In this document: positions 13,550-24,647 of the stretch, in pieces
Numbering within the stretch: the first letter of the stretch is position 1
Layout: each line of letters starts with the position of its first letter
DNA from: Alviniconcha marisindica
Taxonomy: Eukaryota; Mollusca; Gastropoda; Provannidae
Reading direction: 5' to 3'
Assembly (NCBI GenBank): GCA_018857735.1
Contig: JABMCL010000882.1
Coordinates: 586,001-650,000 of the forward strand
DNA: 64,000 bases
Notes under the pieces: generated by a model
Told to the model about the DNA's origin: nothing
What the model saw: only the letters and a program-made list of their open reading frames with translations
Databases searched by the model: none
Program-made: the position numbers and the translations under genes

Positions 13550-16500
13550 CTGAAACAAACAGACCAGCAAACACCAGAGTGAATTTTCCCAAATCAAAAC
13601 AACATGCAAAATGTTAAAAAAGAATGCTTATTTTATTTTAATCAGAGAACAGATACTACCTACCCAAATTCTGAGCTGAACCCCCCCCCCCCCTTTTTTT
13701 AAATATATAATGCGACATACATACTGATAATACACAAGTGAACGATGAGAGAAATGAAATTTGATCTACTTATTTTTCAGTTGGTAATGCAGTCACTTTT
13801 CTCAAAACAAACTGATAATACACAAATGAACATCGAGAAAAATGAAATTTGACCTACTTTTTTTTCATTGGTAAAGCAGGCATTTTTATTTTTGTATTTC
13901 CAAAATGACATGCACAGATTGCGCCCCTGATGCTGGTCTGAGCCTGACCTGACATGCACGCTCAGAGTCTGGGTAAGGTTCTTTACGAAATGCTCATTGC
14001 TCATTTCCATTATGATTAGTATCCACCAATATTGTCCAGATCAAGGTGTGTATCCACTTTACACCCCCCCCCCACCCCCACCCTTCCTTTATGCTTCTCC
14101 AATCAATGCAACTCTGTTGCCCTTCAGAGCATTAATCTCTTCTTCTGGACTGTGTCATCAATTTCTTCTTCTTCTGTGCTGCGTCCAACTTGCGAGCGTA
14201 GTGAGTCTGCTCAAGAGTGGAGAACAGCGCTATATAAAAGCGATCAACAACAACTTCAACATTCTGAAGACTCTGACACTTTTAGTGCATGCTGGATTAT
14301 TTTGGTGTTTCCTTAATCCACTGAACTCTGACCTGGACTACAGGACCTTTTAACATGTGTATGTGGTCTTTCTGCATGCATGTACACGCAGGAGGGACCT
14401 CAGTTTATAGTCTTATCCAAAGGACTTAATCTGATCAATTATGACAGCTTACCAGGATCTGTGAGCACCTCCTTGGCAGCAGCGATGTCCATAAATATTT
14501 TCTCCGCTTTCTTTTTATCTTCTTCCGCTTCGTATTTGTCAGGGTGCCACTTCATGGCCAGCTTACGGTACGCCTTCAGGATCTCTTTCTTTCTGGCTGT
14601 CCTGTGAACGGGGGAAAAAAAAGTATGTCAAACAAAACATGAATAGGAGCAGCACTAAAAAACAAAACTTCATCCAGTCCGGTCAATCAGTTCACAAGAT
14701 ACAAGCCCAACATCAAAGCACTGCAGGACACACAGACCTACACCTATGAATCAGATTCCATCATAAACCCTCCCTCAACTAACTACTACCGGGGCCTGAT
14801 ACCATCTATTCAGTTTTCATCACACACCAGCCAATCAAAACCAAATCAATCTATTGCATGTGCACACATCATCATACATGCACAACTTTGTTCAGAATAA
14901 AGGATGGCACTTAAAAGTCTGAGGTATATGGATGTATGCAGCACATTTCCATTCTAGCTAGAGAAAGTCTATGCATCATCACACCATCAGACATTGCGAT
15001 CACTCTTGTCTGTGACAAAGATTACGCTTTTGGCAATCATGTAAGTGGAAAAATACCCTGCAGTAAGAATCACTGCCAACAAGGAATTTCAGATCATACC
15101 TTTTACAGGTAAATTTGTTCAAATCACCATCCTACTGAGTTTGATGACAGCTTTAAATGAGGTGGACCTGTGTGCATTTAAACACTGGACAAATGCTCTC
15201 CAAGACCAGGCTTGCAACCAAGACACACACACACACACACACAAAAGCACCCACAAAAACAGAAAGGATGGGAACAAAGAATTAAAAAGAACCAACCAAT
15301 TGAATACATACCTTTTTACACCTAAAATCTTGTAGTAATCTTTTTTGTTTGCTTGTTTTTGTAGTTTCTGAGCTTTGTTGAGACCTTCTTTTATCCTCCT
15401 TGAATCTGGATCTATTTCGTTGGCTTTCTGATAATCGCTGATAGCTGAAACAATTTTGAAGACAGTCATCAAAACTTTCACCAACACATAAGCAAACCTG
15501 GGCAAGCACAAACATGAACGCGATGCTCAAAGAGCAGATAAAAGTGCAAAGTTTGCAGAATTTTAGACCTACACACAAAAAACAACATCAGATACATGTG
15601 CTTAAAGTCTTTCTTTTTCTGAGTGAAACACAGGCTGGAATCAAAATGAAAACAATAAGTGGGCTCAAGCACTTATCTTGATTCTAGTTACTGAAGTGCA
15701 CAGTCACACGTACGGATGATTCCAGTGCTCAAACACAGTTTGTTGACTTTCATGTTCAGTTCCAAAATAGTGGTGTCCAGAGAAAAAGGTTTCTGTCTCT
15801 TCCAAGTGTTTCGGTGGAAATTTCATTTGTACCATGCCTTCATATTTTTCATTATCTGTCCAGACATGTAAAACTAAATGCACTTTGTATCTCACTGAAT
15901 TTTAATGTGCAAGTTCCCATACAGAGCAAAAACAACAAAGTTATTTGGTAACAAAAGTACTCTTCTGTTTTTGTCTGCCATGCTGGATGTCAAGAAATCT
16001 GAGTAGAGGCATCAGTCAAACCACTGTGAGTGATGCCACTATGGTTAAACCAAAGTGAGTTTGAGCTAACTTCACTTGGACCTTAGTCAGAAAGGTTAAA
16101 ACTCAGCCAGCCTATGTATGACATACACAGCGCCTACAAGGGACAAAGTTAAGTCACTCTAGACGTTAACAATCACTAGTCTCCTTTGAGCTGGCCCTGG
16201 GATTTTTTCAGTTTATTTTTTTATATTATATGTGTAAGATCCTTCTTTTATGGATTTGGATCCTAGAACTCAGTTCGCTGGATTCCTGCCTTCTGACATG
16301 CCTACATGGCCCTCAATACATGAACAAACCTGCACAAGCACAAGCAGAAAACACACACAAATACCCACCTTGATCATATTCTTCGTTGGTTATATAAGCC
16401 TCCGCACGATCTACTAAGGCATCAATGTTCTCCGGTTCCATACTTAACACCTCGTTGCACGATTGTAACGCTTCTTTAATACTTCCCATCTGTAACGACA

Positions 16501-19500
16501 CACAAGACAAAATCAGGTTGTTAAAACTGGAAGGAAAATGGGCTGCTGACAGAGTGAGTGGTTGCCAACAAGTGAAGAAGAAGAATCTGCTGCAAGAAAT
16601 GCAACACTTCAACACATTTGTCAATGCCAGAGGCAGGAGCACAAGACCCCTTGTGCCTGCAGCTCTTTCTGATAGGACAGACTTGACTTAAATGAATGGC
16701 GTCACATCTTTCGTCTCGTGTCCAACTTCAACATTATGAAGACTGAATCCGACACTTTTAGTGCATGTTGAGTTATTTTGGTCATTCCATAATCCACCGA
16801 ACTCTGACATTAGCTCCAGGATCTTTTGTAGGTGATCTTCTGCAGGCGTATACACACAGGGGATTTTAAGCACTATTCGCATCATATCGTTTTGTTTGAC
16901 AGCAAAGCTCATAGAAATCAACTGCTGGTAAACTCAACGGATTGTTCAGCACTTGAAAAGAAACGTGCTGTGTCCTTGCAGACTCTCTGACAGGCATAAT
17001 TACGTTGTGTAAATTTCATCATACATTAAAAAAAAGATTAAAAAAAGAAAGAAGTTCTGTGCCACACAAAAATATCCGACATGATTAACGACCACCCTGA
17101 AGGGACATATTTGTGTGTGTGCGTGTGTTTTGAAGCTTCCCTGTATATGTAAATCCCCATTGTAAGACCACTTTTGTCAGATTTTAAAGATGCTCTTAAA
17201 AGAAGAGTTCCGTAGTACAAAGAATCGTATTTGACTGAAAACAGTTACATTTACCTTTGAAAAACATCGGCACTGCAAGGACCTGGCACGCAGAATGAAG
17301 GGACGAACTTCCGACTCTGTCTTCAGGATCTGTCCAACTTTGTCAATGCACTCCTGGTACTGTCCTCCATTCTTAAACTCGTTGGCCGCAGCCAGCTGCT
17401 TGGACAGCGCCTTGACTTTCTTGTAGTGAGTGAAACACTCTTTGTGGTCTGGGTCCAGCTTTAGGCATTCTCGGATCTGCCTGCAAGACAAACGCCAGTT
17501 TCAGTTTCAGTCATTTCAGAAATTACGCATCTTGCAAGTGTGTGTGAGCATGAGAACTTTTACTCAAAAGCTTTATTTTACACGGATTGTAGTTCAGGTT
17601 CAGTCAAAAACCTATCTAGCAACTAGTCCTTGCTGAGCTACTGAGGAGTAAATATAAAATTACAGGCATCATTTACATTCATATAGGCATGAACAAGTGA
17701 AATTTTATGCATGAGAATTTCCTCACAAAACAAACTGTTCACAGCGCCAGATGCACACATCACTCAGTTATACATTATGAGCGAGACGGAGAGAGTGTGT
17801 GTGTCTGAACACATCAAGAACAAAGTAACAAACACACAAGCATCTGAAAGCTGAGCCATAGACCTAAACATCCAACAACTTACATCAGCGAATCCTCTTC
17901 TTCTCCCATCTGATAGTGCAAGAGACTAAGCTGCAGGTATCCCTTGGTGTTGTCTGCCGTCAGCTTGACAGTTGTTCTCAACTCTCCAGTCGCTTTCCCC
18001 AGCTCCCCCAGTGCCACGTAGGACTCTGCTCTCATTTCCCGAAGGTCTGTGTAGGACGGGCAGTACTGGGGAAAAAAGTAACAAACATGCATCAGTGTCT
18101 CAGTCATTATTTTTGCCAGTACCGCCACTCCTGCAACTTTTGCTGTGCTGTTGCTGCAACAAAACTGCAGTGTTCGCATCCAAATAATTTCAAGCGACTT
18201 GCCGAGACCTGCGAGCTGTTTCTGGAAGCATCACGGCACAGTTGGAAAAAAAATGAGACACCTGGATTCAGTTCCACCATTTAACTAAACTGTACTGAAA
18301 TGAAGCATTTCAAAGATATCAGTTTTCAGGTTCAAACTGCTTCAAACTACAAAAGTGTCTCTTACTCTTTTTTCATTTCCAACTACAAAGGGATCTTTTA
18401 CAAACGCAGCCAGAAGTACATGGGTCTGACATTTTTTCTCTTCTGCTTTTCATCCTTGTCCAAGAGACAAGATGCTCAGTCCAAATCCCACCAGACTAGA
18501 AGACAAAGCACAATGCTAAGCCCAAGTTGGGCAAGGCTTGAACCCCAAATCTTCGAGTGCGCAACAGTAGATGATGAAAGTTCAAAACCCACCAGCCTTT
18601 TGCTCTGTTGCAGTGCTTTAGCTTGTGAGGCCAAACATGGAGGCTACTCTCAGTGCTTTAAGTGTGCAATACTATGATGTTCAGATAGGCTGAAGCTGCT
18701 TGAGTGATTGACAGCCTGGAGCCTTCCAATTCGATAGTGGTCGGAGCACTTACCTCTAAAACGGGCCCAAGAGCATTAATCACACCCTGGTAATCTCCGC
18801 GTTCGTACAGTCCTTTGGCCTGCTCGATGTGCTTCTGCAAGGGCTCTATCAGCTGAGATTTCTCAAGTGCCTCTGCGTTGTCTGGTTCCTGACTCACCTG
18901 CAGGTAACAAAGTATGCATTCAGGCAAGGTTCACGTTAACCTGTAATTTCCTGTTAAGATCAGCATATACCAGCAAACACATGAGAAATTGGGGAGATGC
19001 ACCACCTCTATTTTTATTTAACCCATTCTCACCCCCCCACCCCCCACCCTCGGCCTTACCCCCCACCAAAAAGAAACAAAAACAAAGAAGAATGAAACAG
19101 CAGAGAAAGAGAGAGTGCATGGTGTGTGTGTGTGTGTGTGTGCATGCATGTTTCAGATGGGGAATGGAGCAGGGGCTTCCTAGTACAGCTCTAGCAAGTA
19201 GTACAGACAATCATCTATCTGACCGGTACCTGTGATTGTCTGACCGGTACCTGTGATTGACCGGTTTCTGTGAACCACTTTCACCACCTTATAGACGTCA
19301 CACCAGTTTGAAAAATGTCTAGCGTGACCACTGGCTCCTGTGAAGTGGATCAGAAGAGGTAGGCACAATAATAAAAAATAAAAATAAAAAGAGCAACAGA
19401 AACATACTGTCAATAGTGCCATCTGATCTATAACTAAGCTGGTCTTTCTTTTCATCAGATTTAAAACATGGCAACTCTTGGAGAGTTTTGAGGTTTGGGT

Positions 19501-20972
19501 CAATGATTTTCAGATTAACAGGTAAGTCTGCTGAGACATTGCAGCAGAGGTTTTACACTGCACTGTATCCAAGTCCAAAATAACTCTGGTGGAATTTACT
19601 TTTCCCAAGAGACTCTCAGACACCTGGGAAGACTGACACTGTGAGCATGGGTGTGGTACCAGTGGACAAAACAATGAGGTCTTCTGCTTGTGCCAGCTCA
19701 CTCTTCTTCTTCTTCTCTGTAGAACTCCAGCTACTTTTTTTAATTATACATAAAGTTGTGTGTGGGTGTGCGTGTATGTGTGTGTGGGTGATAAAATGAA
19801 CGTATCCTTATGTCTTTGTAAACGCTCCAGGCTCTTACAAGATGGGGTGCCATAAATAATCTATTATTATTATTATAAGTATGAGCTGCATTGTTAACAA
19901 GTTCATGGAGCAAGTCATCAGCACACAAATCTGTATCTAACCATCAAACAAAATGCAGTTAAAAAAAAAAGAAAAAAAGGACAGTTTGTCTTCCCCTTTG
20001 GGTTTTGTTTCTGTGCTTGCCTGTTTGTTTGTTTGTTTATTTCTTTCAAATTGCCAGCATGAAACCTGCACACATAATTCCATGTCTCTTCATCTTTCAA
20101 GTGCCAGCATTCCTGAGAAATCCTCACCACTGTCAGGAAGTCCTCCTGTGCTTCTTTCAGGTTGCCTTGCTTCAGCAGTATATTGCCCCTGTGCATACGA
20201 GCCTGCCAGGCAAAACAAAAATAGCTCAAGTTTAGTCATCTGTCACATAAACAAACACAAAACTGTTTTTAAAGCAATGTTTTACGACGTTTTACTCCAT
20301 TTTATATGTATGCTCTTACCTTTGTTATGCTGAATTGTCCACTTGTCCTTTTCATTGTGGAATCCTGAGTGATCCAAAAGACGTTTTATACATTTATAAT
20401 GAATAATAAAGTTCTTTCGTAGTTGTATTGAATTAGTTATTTTTTCTTTTCTTTTTTCCCACGTGCCTGCTAATGTCATGGTACTAAAAGCTAGCTCACA
20501 GCAGTGAAATCTGGGCGCAGCTCCAACACTTTGTTCAGGTCTGGCAGAGCGGAGCGGGATTTCCCCAGGGCCAGATACACTGTTGCTCTTCGGAAGTATG
20601 TGAGGTAGTTCTTGGGATCACCATCTGAAAGAAAAGACACACATTTAAAAAAATATAATTACACCCATTACTTCATGCTTTTCTACTTCACTGTTTCTCT
20701 GCAATTTCATTTGTAAAAATAACATGTATCAGTAACAGGCTAACACCTTTCTGAGCATGTGTCTGTTTGTCAGGTCTACGAATGTTGGTGGGAAAGCAGC
20801 ATTGCTGAGGCCCTATGCTCTATCCAGTGCCAAGAGGATCAAGTTACGTAGCGCCAAGAGGATCAGGGGCATACAGGTAGGGCTGTGTCAGAACTGTAAT
20901 TAATAACTTATTTTTATGACGACTTTCTTTTTGTGTATGTGACTGTAAGTGCAGCTTTGTGTGTGTGTGTGT

Positions 20973-21005
<33 letters not shown>

Positions 21006-23109
21006 AGGAGGGGGTTCTTTGTTGTTGTTTTCTTTTCTTTTCTTTTTCTTGTCATCCACCAGTCACAAGGACAGTGTGGACCACCTGACAAATCAAACTA
21101 TTCTCTCCAGGTCCTGCCAAGGGCTGTTGAGCTTGGTCTGCAAGGGGTTTCCACTGGCCAATGAGTCTTCACCAGCTTCTTACAAGGACAAGTAGCTCGG
21201 ACATCTCTGCTGGATGTGCTCAGCTGTCTTGTTCTCTGGGAAGCAGGGGCACAGGTAAAGGGACTATAGCACTGTTTTGTTGTTGCATCATGCAGTTGTG
21301 CCCAGAACAGAACCTCAGCAGTCCAACATGATACTGTCGGCTGAGGATGTGGTGGTTGTCTTTCTCCGTCCTGGGCTTCATGGTGATTTTGGTAACAGTT
21401 TTCTTTTCAGACAGTGCAGCTGTTCACTTGTCCACCAAAATGAGCTGGACCTTAGATGAGTGTCATGCAACCAGGCCCAGGTCTTGATGTGGAACAGGGT
21501 ATGGGTATGTATGCAAAAAAAGGTAGGTCTGAGTCAGAACTGTAAGTGTAATCAATACACGCTGACTCTTTTTGCCTGAGTGCAAATGCAGCTGTTCGTT
21601 TGTCAACCAAAATCTGATGACAATGGAGGGTTGTGTGTGATCAGTAAAGAGGTAGGCATTAAAAGAGCAATGAGAGTGTAAAACAACCAACAGATGCACA
21701 AAATGTCACAGATTAAATGAAACTCGATCCATGTATTGGCAAAACACCTTGCATTAACTGTACAACAAAAAGGAAAATCAACTGAAGCTGAGCTAACAAA
21801 CAGACGCAATATGAATATCAATACCACACATGCACACACACACACTCTCTCTCTCTCTCTCTCTAGAAGAAGAAGAGAGAGAGAGAGAATGAGAGTCAGA
21901 AGGGGCAGAAAAAGACAAAGCCTACTTTTTTTAAAGGGAGATTCAGGATGATTTGTTGACTATAACTTGCATTGATCACTTAATTAAAAAGTGATTTGTT
22001 TCTCACATTAACAAACAGTGAAAATGGGGCACAAGGGCTTTTAACCAAATTACATTATGATTTTTATTTGGAGCATTTAAAAATAATTACACTCCAGCAC
22101 AGGCTAAAATCAAGCTTAATTACACTCTAACTTATGTCCAAGCCCCACTGTATGTGCTGTGTATGTGTAAGACTAAGAGAGAGAGAGAGAGAGAGAGAGA
22201 GACTCTGTACTCAGGCGGAAAAAAGAGATTAGAATAAATTTGCTCGGAATATCAGTAAAATATATGTTCCTTATTTATACTAGTTTTATTCCACCAGCAG
22301 AGGTTGTGTGTGTGTGTGTGTACATAACTTACACTGTTAAGTGTTATACACTTATAGTTACAGATATTATATGAAGAAAACACGTAAAATATATATATAT
22401 ATATGTCATACACAAACACACAGCAGAACACAGCAGACACACACACACAATGTACTGACCAACAGCAGCATGGTAATGGGACAAGGCATCGGCCAGTTGT
22501 CCAGCAGCCAGCAGTTTTTTCCCCATCTCCAGGTGCTGTTCCACCTCACTCTGGTCTGCTCCTGCCACCGCTACAAATAACAAGACTGACAGCTTACAAC
22601 ATACAAAGTGTACAAGCTTTATATCACCAACAACATCAATTTCATGATGATGATATTACTTATCAGTATACATGTACAGATGTACAAATAGGTATACGTC
22701 TGTAACAATGTTCCTGAAACAGATTGGTGGGCTGATATAATCACAAAGTCTGTCAGTCTGTGAGGACTGTAACGCTGACAGATGAATTCAACAGCCATCA
22801 TTCGTGCAGCTGTTACGCTTGATTTATCAGGGGTGGAGAGACCCCTGTGTGGACATGGCAAGGTCATTCAGAGGGTGTGCAGGATGGAAAGGAGGGGGGG
22901 GGGGGGGTCATATGTCAACTGGTCAGTGCCATCTCAAGATGATCAAACTCTGCCATAAAAAAATATATATAAAAATAATTATATATCTATCTATATATAT
23001 CTATATATATCTATATATATATATATATATATATATAAACCTCTTCTCATAATCATACTGTGATACATAAAACTGTACTCATTAAATCTACAAATCAATC
23101 AAAACACAC

Positions 23110-23172
<63 letters not shown>

Positions 23173-24253
23173 AAACACATGTGTACATTTATAAATATAA
23201 TTTACACAAGCAGAAAACAGTTTGGGTAAAATAAGGGCATTACTCATAGTATACTGTATACTTCTTTCTAGCTTCAGTCACTCAGTGTGCTTCCATCAGA
23301 AAAAATGCCCATTGACTGTTGCAGATAATTTGCTAGTTTGCGAATCATGATCTGAAAAAAGTGTTAATGTTAATTGTTATCCTCGAGCTGAGAGTGAGAC
23401 CTAAGAGGCCTCTTTGACTGACCAGTTTTCCTAAGCTGTTGTTATAGATCTGCCTATGATGTGATACCAGTCTGAAAAATATCCAGCATGATCACTGCCT
23501 ACACACACTGGGGACCTCAGTTTAATCTCATCTGAAGGACTTTTGTTAAGTCTGCAGAGAATTTGACTCAGGTGAAATCTCAGGCCAGATGCAAAGCCTG
23601 GCATTTAACCATCACTCATCCAGATGTGATGACTACACTTGACTATCACTATGCTTAATTCAGGCATTAAATTTAAAGCTACCACACCACTGACTCTCCT
23701 GATGCAGAGTTAAACATGTGATGAAGAAACAAATTTCGGACATAAATCTGAAAGTGAAACTTAACAATCGAATACTGAATCTGCATTACTGCTACTACCA
23801 CTACTTGCTACATTACTAGAACATGCGTTACCAGGTGCAACAGACGCCATCAGCTGTGTAGTGTTATATTTTTACTATTTCTATTTCTGTTGCATACATG
23901 TACATGTATCGATTTCAATTTCATGTGCACAGGAATCTGGCATTAGTGCGACGGGCTGTGATACTCAGCAGAGGTGCTAGGTAAAACACTCAGCACTCGG
24001 AATTGGGAAGATAGGGGAAGATACAAGGATAATTTCTTCAGTTCTACGTACCCTGATCGTGACAATTATTACGAGCACTCCCCAGTACTGTATTACTATT
24101 ATTAGTCTATACCTAGATTTACAGAGAGATAGAAGAGAGTGAAAGAAAAAGCAGAAGATACTCACCATCATAGCAGTGGATATCAAGTGTCAACAGAAAT
24201 AACGCAAACGAACGTATCGTTTGCATCCAATCAGGTGTAATTTTGAACTTCAT
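13404..24253 (-). CDS. DNAJC3: DNAJC3 / P58IPK, ER-lumen TPR and J-domain co-chaperone
   Basis: Eleven coding exons (24253-24166, 22570-22460, 20624-20500, 20202-20128, 18897-18754, 18065-17884, 17480-17255, 16489-16369, 15444-15312, 14601-14453, 13549-13404) join in phase to 1500 nt, or 499 residues; the human protein has 504. In order: a signal peptide (residues 1-28, hydrophobic FALFLLT), nine TPR units from about 36 to 390, a basic linker, a J domain from about 393 (DYYKILGVKR) with HPD at 421-423, and a Gly/Phe-rich tail ending FNFKFNFN. Cysteine pairs C247/C257 and C312/C328 match the spacing of the known human disulfides. The family binds unfolded proteins through TPRs in the ER lumen, stimulates BiP ATPase through HPD, and is induced by the unfolded protein response. 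A perfect ERSE upstream fits this. The start is the first ATG, directly before the signal peptide. No breaks seen. Confidence 0.96.
14150..14430. repeat. Dispersed repeat in DNAJC3 intron 10
   Basis: Shares ACTTCAACATT-TGAAGACT, GACACTTTTAGTGCATG and the following 130 bases with 16715-16890. Its end (GGGACCTCAGTTTA, AAGGACTT) matches 23510-23545. It begins with AGCGCTATATAAAAGCG. Confidence 0.7.
14453..14601 (-). CDS. DNAJC3: DNAJC3 exon 10 (core of the J domain)
   Basis: Residues 402-452. Carries AYRKLAMKWHPDKY with the HPD triad needed to stimulate Hsp70, then AEKIFMDIAAAKEVLTDP. Donor GTAAGC, acceptor TTCACAG. Confidence 0.97.
15312..15444 (-). CDS. DNAJC3: DNAJC3 exon 9 (last TPR, linker, start of J domain)
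   Basis: Residues 358-402: ISDYQKANEIDPDSRRI, a KAQKLQKQANKK linker and DYYKILGVKR. Donor GTATGT. The J domain is split by the intron after the first helix. Confidence 0.97.
16369..16489 (-). CDS. DNAJC3: DNAJC3 exon 8 (TPR 8)
   Basis: Residues 318-358: MGSIKEALQSCNEVLSMEPE then DALVDRAEAYITNEEYDQ, a clear TPR. Holds C328 of the second disulfide pair. Donor GTGGGT. Confidence 0.97.
16715..16890. repeat. Dispersed repeat in DNAJC3 intron 7
   Basis: Second copy of the element at 14150-14430, same strand, about 80% alike by eye. Confidence 0.65.
17255..17480 (-). CDS. DNAJC3: DNAJC3 exon 7 (TPRs 6-7)
   Basis: Residues 242-317: RECLKLDPDHKECF holds C247 and C257, spaced as in the human disulfide. 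ECIDKVGQILKTESEV and CRCFSK follow. Donor GTAAAT. Confidence 0.97.
17700..17790. repeat. Dispersed repeat fragment (GTTCACAGCGCCAGATGCAC)
   Basis: The same core (TTCACAGCGCCAGATACACAC) occurs at 56775-56800 beside a TATATAGCGCATA segment. A fragment of a dispersed element in an intron. Confidence 0.5.
17884..18065 (-). CDS. DNAJC3: DNAJC3 exon 6 (TPRs 4-5)
   Basis: Residues 182-242: YCPSYTDLREMRAESYVALG and NTKGYLQLSLLHYQMGEEED. Donor GTAAGT, acceptor CCCCAG. Confidence 0.96.
18754..18897 (-). CDS. DNAJC3: DNAJC3 exon 5 (linker and TPR 4)
   Basis: Residues 134-181: acidic start VSQEPDNAEALEKSQ, then KGLYERGDYQGVINALGPVL. Donor GTAAGT, acceptor CTGCAG. Confidence 0.96.
19150..19345 (-). repeat. 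Dispersed repeat, copy 2 (inverted)
   Basis: Reverse complement of 10975-11210. It includes an extra local tandem of CTGACCGGTACCTGTGATTG. Lies in DNAJC3 intron 4. Confidence 0.7.
19788..19885 (-). repeat. Dispersed repeat with TTTATGGCACCCCATC
   Basis: The minus strand reads TTTATGGCACCCCATCTTGT, then GCCTGGAGCGTTTACAAAGA, matching 30258-30310 on the plus strand. A tri-nucleotide (ATT)n run adjoins. Confidence 0.7.
20128..20202 (-). CDS. DNAJC3: DNAJC3 exon 4 (TPR 3)
   Basis: Residues 109-133: ARMHRGNILLKQGNLKEAQE then DFLTV. Exactly 25 codons, phase 0 at both ends. Donor GTGAGG, acceptor CTGGCAG. Confidence 0.96.
20500..20624 (-). CDS. DNAJC3: DNAJC3 exon 3 (TPR 2)
   Basis: Residues 67-108: YLTYFRRATVYLALGKSRSA and LPDLNKVLELRPDFTA. 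Acceptor TTTCAG, donor GTGAGC. Confidence 0.97.
20957..21003. repeat. (GT)n microsatellite
   Basis: Interrupted GT run in DNAJC3 intron 2. Confidence 0.95.
22460..22570 (-). CDS. DNAJC3: DNAJC3 exon 2 (TPR 1)
   Basis: Residues 30-66: SEVEQHLEMGKKLLAAGQLA then DALSHYHAAV, the first TPR and the most conserved N-terminal block of the family. Donor GTCAGT. Confidence 0.97.
22975..23168. repeat. (AT)n and (CTAT)n tracts
   Basis: Two AT-rich microsatellites (22975-23038 and 23112-23168) in DNAJC3 intron 1. Confidence 0.9.
23455..23550. repeat. Fragment joining two dispersed repeats
   Basis: 23457-23500 matches the element at 19285-19330. 23505-23545 matches the end of the element at 14385-14427. 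The two families may be parts of one longer element. Confidence 0.5.
24166..24253 (-). CDS. DNAJC3: DNAJC3 exon 1 (start codon and signal peptide)
   Basis: Starts with ATG at 24253 and encodes 29 residues plus one base: MKFKITPDWMQTI, then hydrophobic RSFALFLLTLDI. It enters TPR 1 after exon 2 is joined. Donor GTGAGT. Not seen as a long frame because it is short. Confidence 0.9.
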
Positions 24254-24582
24254 CTTTAAAGAATCGAGTGAAAATGCGACAATACAAGCATACCACTCTG
24301 CCGTTTCGAAGCCTAACTGTGTCGTGTCCTAGTCCGGCAACAACACATTACACATCGTGGTCGACATGGATTGGTCAAGTTTTCTTTCCGGGTCAAGTTT
24401 TGGTGTTGACCTCCGTCACGTTATTACGTGGACAAAGAAAACTAATACAAAGAGCAATAATTACATTACTGCTATGTCTGCGTTTATAATTTTGTTTTAC
24501 TGAAATCATGTTCTAAATATTTACTTCAAGAAAAGAGTTTGATGCAGAAAAACTCTCTACCCATAGTACATCATAGCATCTA
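24254..24582. promoter_or_regulatory. Shared divergent promoter of DNAJC3 and DZIP1
   Basis: This gap between the DNAJC3 start codon and the DZIP1 first exon carries an ERSE, ACGT-core sites (CCGTCACG and TTACGTGGA at 24413-24433) and an NF-Y CCAAT. It has no other gene. Transcription starts cannot be placed exactly; DNAJC3 should start between 24254 and about 24355. Confidence 0.7.
24356..24374 (-). promoter_or_regulatory. ER stress response element (ERSE) of DNAJC3
   Basis: The minus strand reads CCAAT, nine bases (CCATGTCGA), CCACG: an exact match to the ERSE consensus CCAAT-N9-CCACG. In mammals NF-Y binds CCAAT and ATF6 or XBP1 binds CCACG. It lies 103 bases upstream of the DNAJC3 ATG in sense orientation. 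Known vertebrate DNAJC3 promoters also use ERSE. Confidence 0.85.
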
Positions 24583-24591
24583 AAGATGGCG
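24583..24591 (+). promoter_or_regulatory. YY1-like motif at the DZIP1 transcription start
   Basis: AAGATGGCG matches the core YY1 motif often found just downstream of animal transcription starts. The ATG in it opens a four-codon upstream frame (24586-24600) ending in TGA. Confidence 0.45.
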
Positions 24592-24647
24592 TCCGTTTGA
24601 GTTGACAACCGCGAAGGCAGAATTCTTAGCTGCTATTTTTCGTACAG
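24583..24647 (+). other. DZIP1 exon 1 (noncoding), end defined
   Basis: The sequence ends CGTACAG followed by a strong donor GTAAGC at 24648. The next exon starts 1.26 kb on, at 25908. The upstream edge is unknown; it is placed at the YY1-like motif. Confidence 0.6.
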
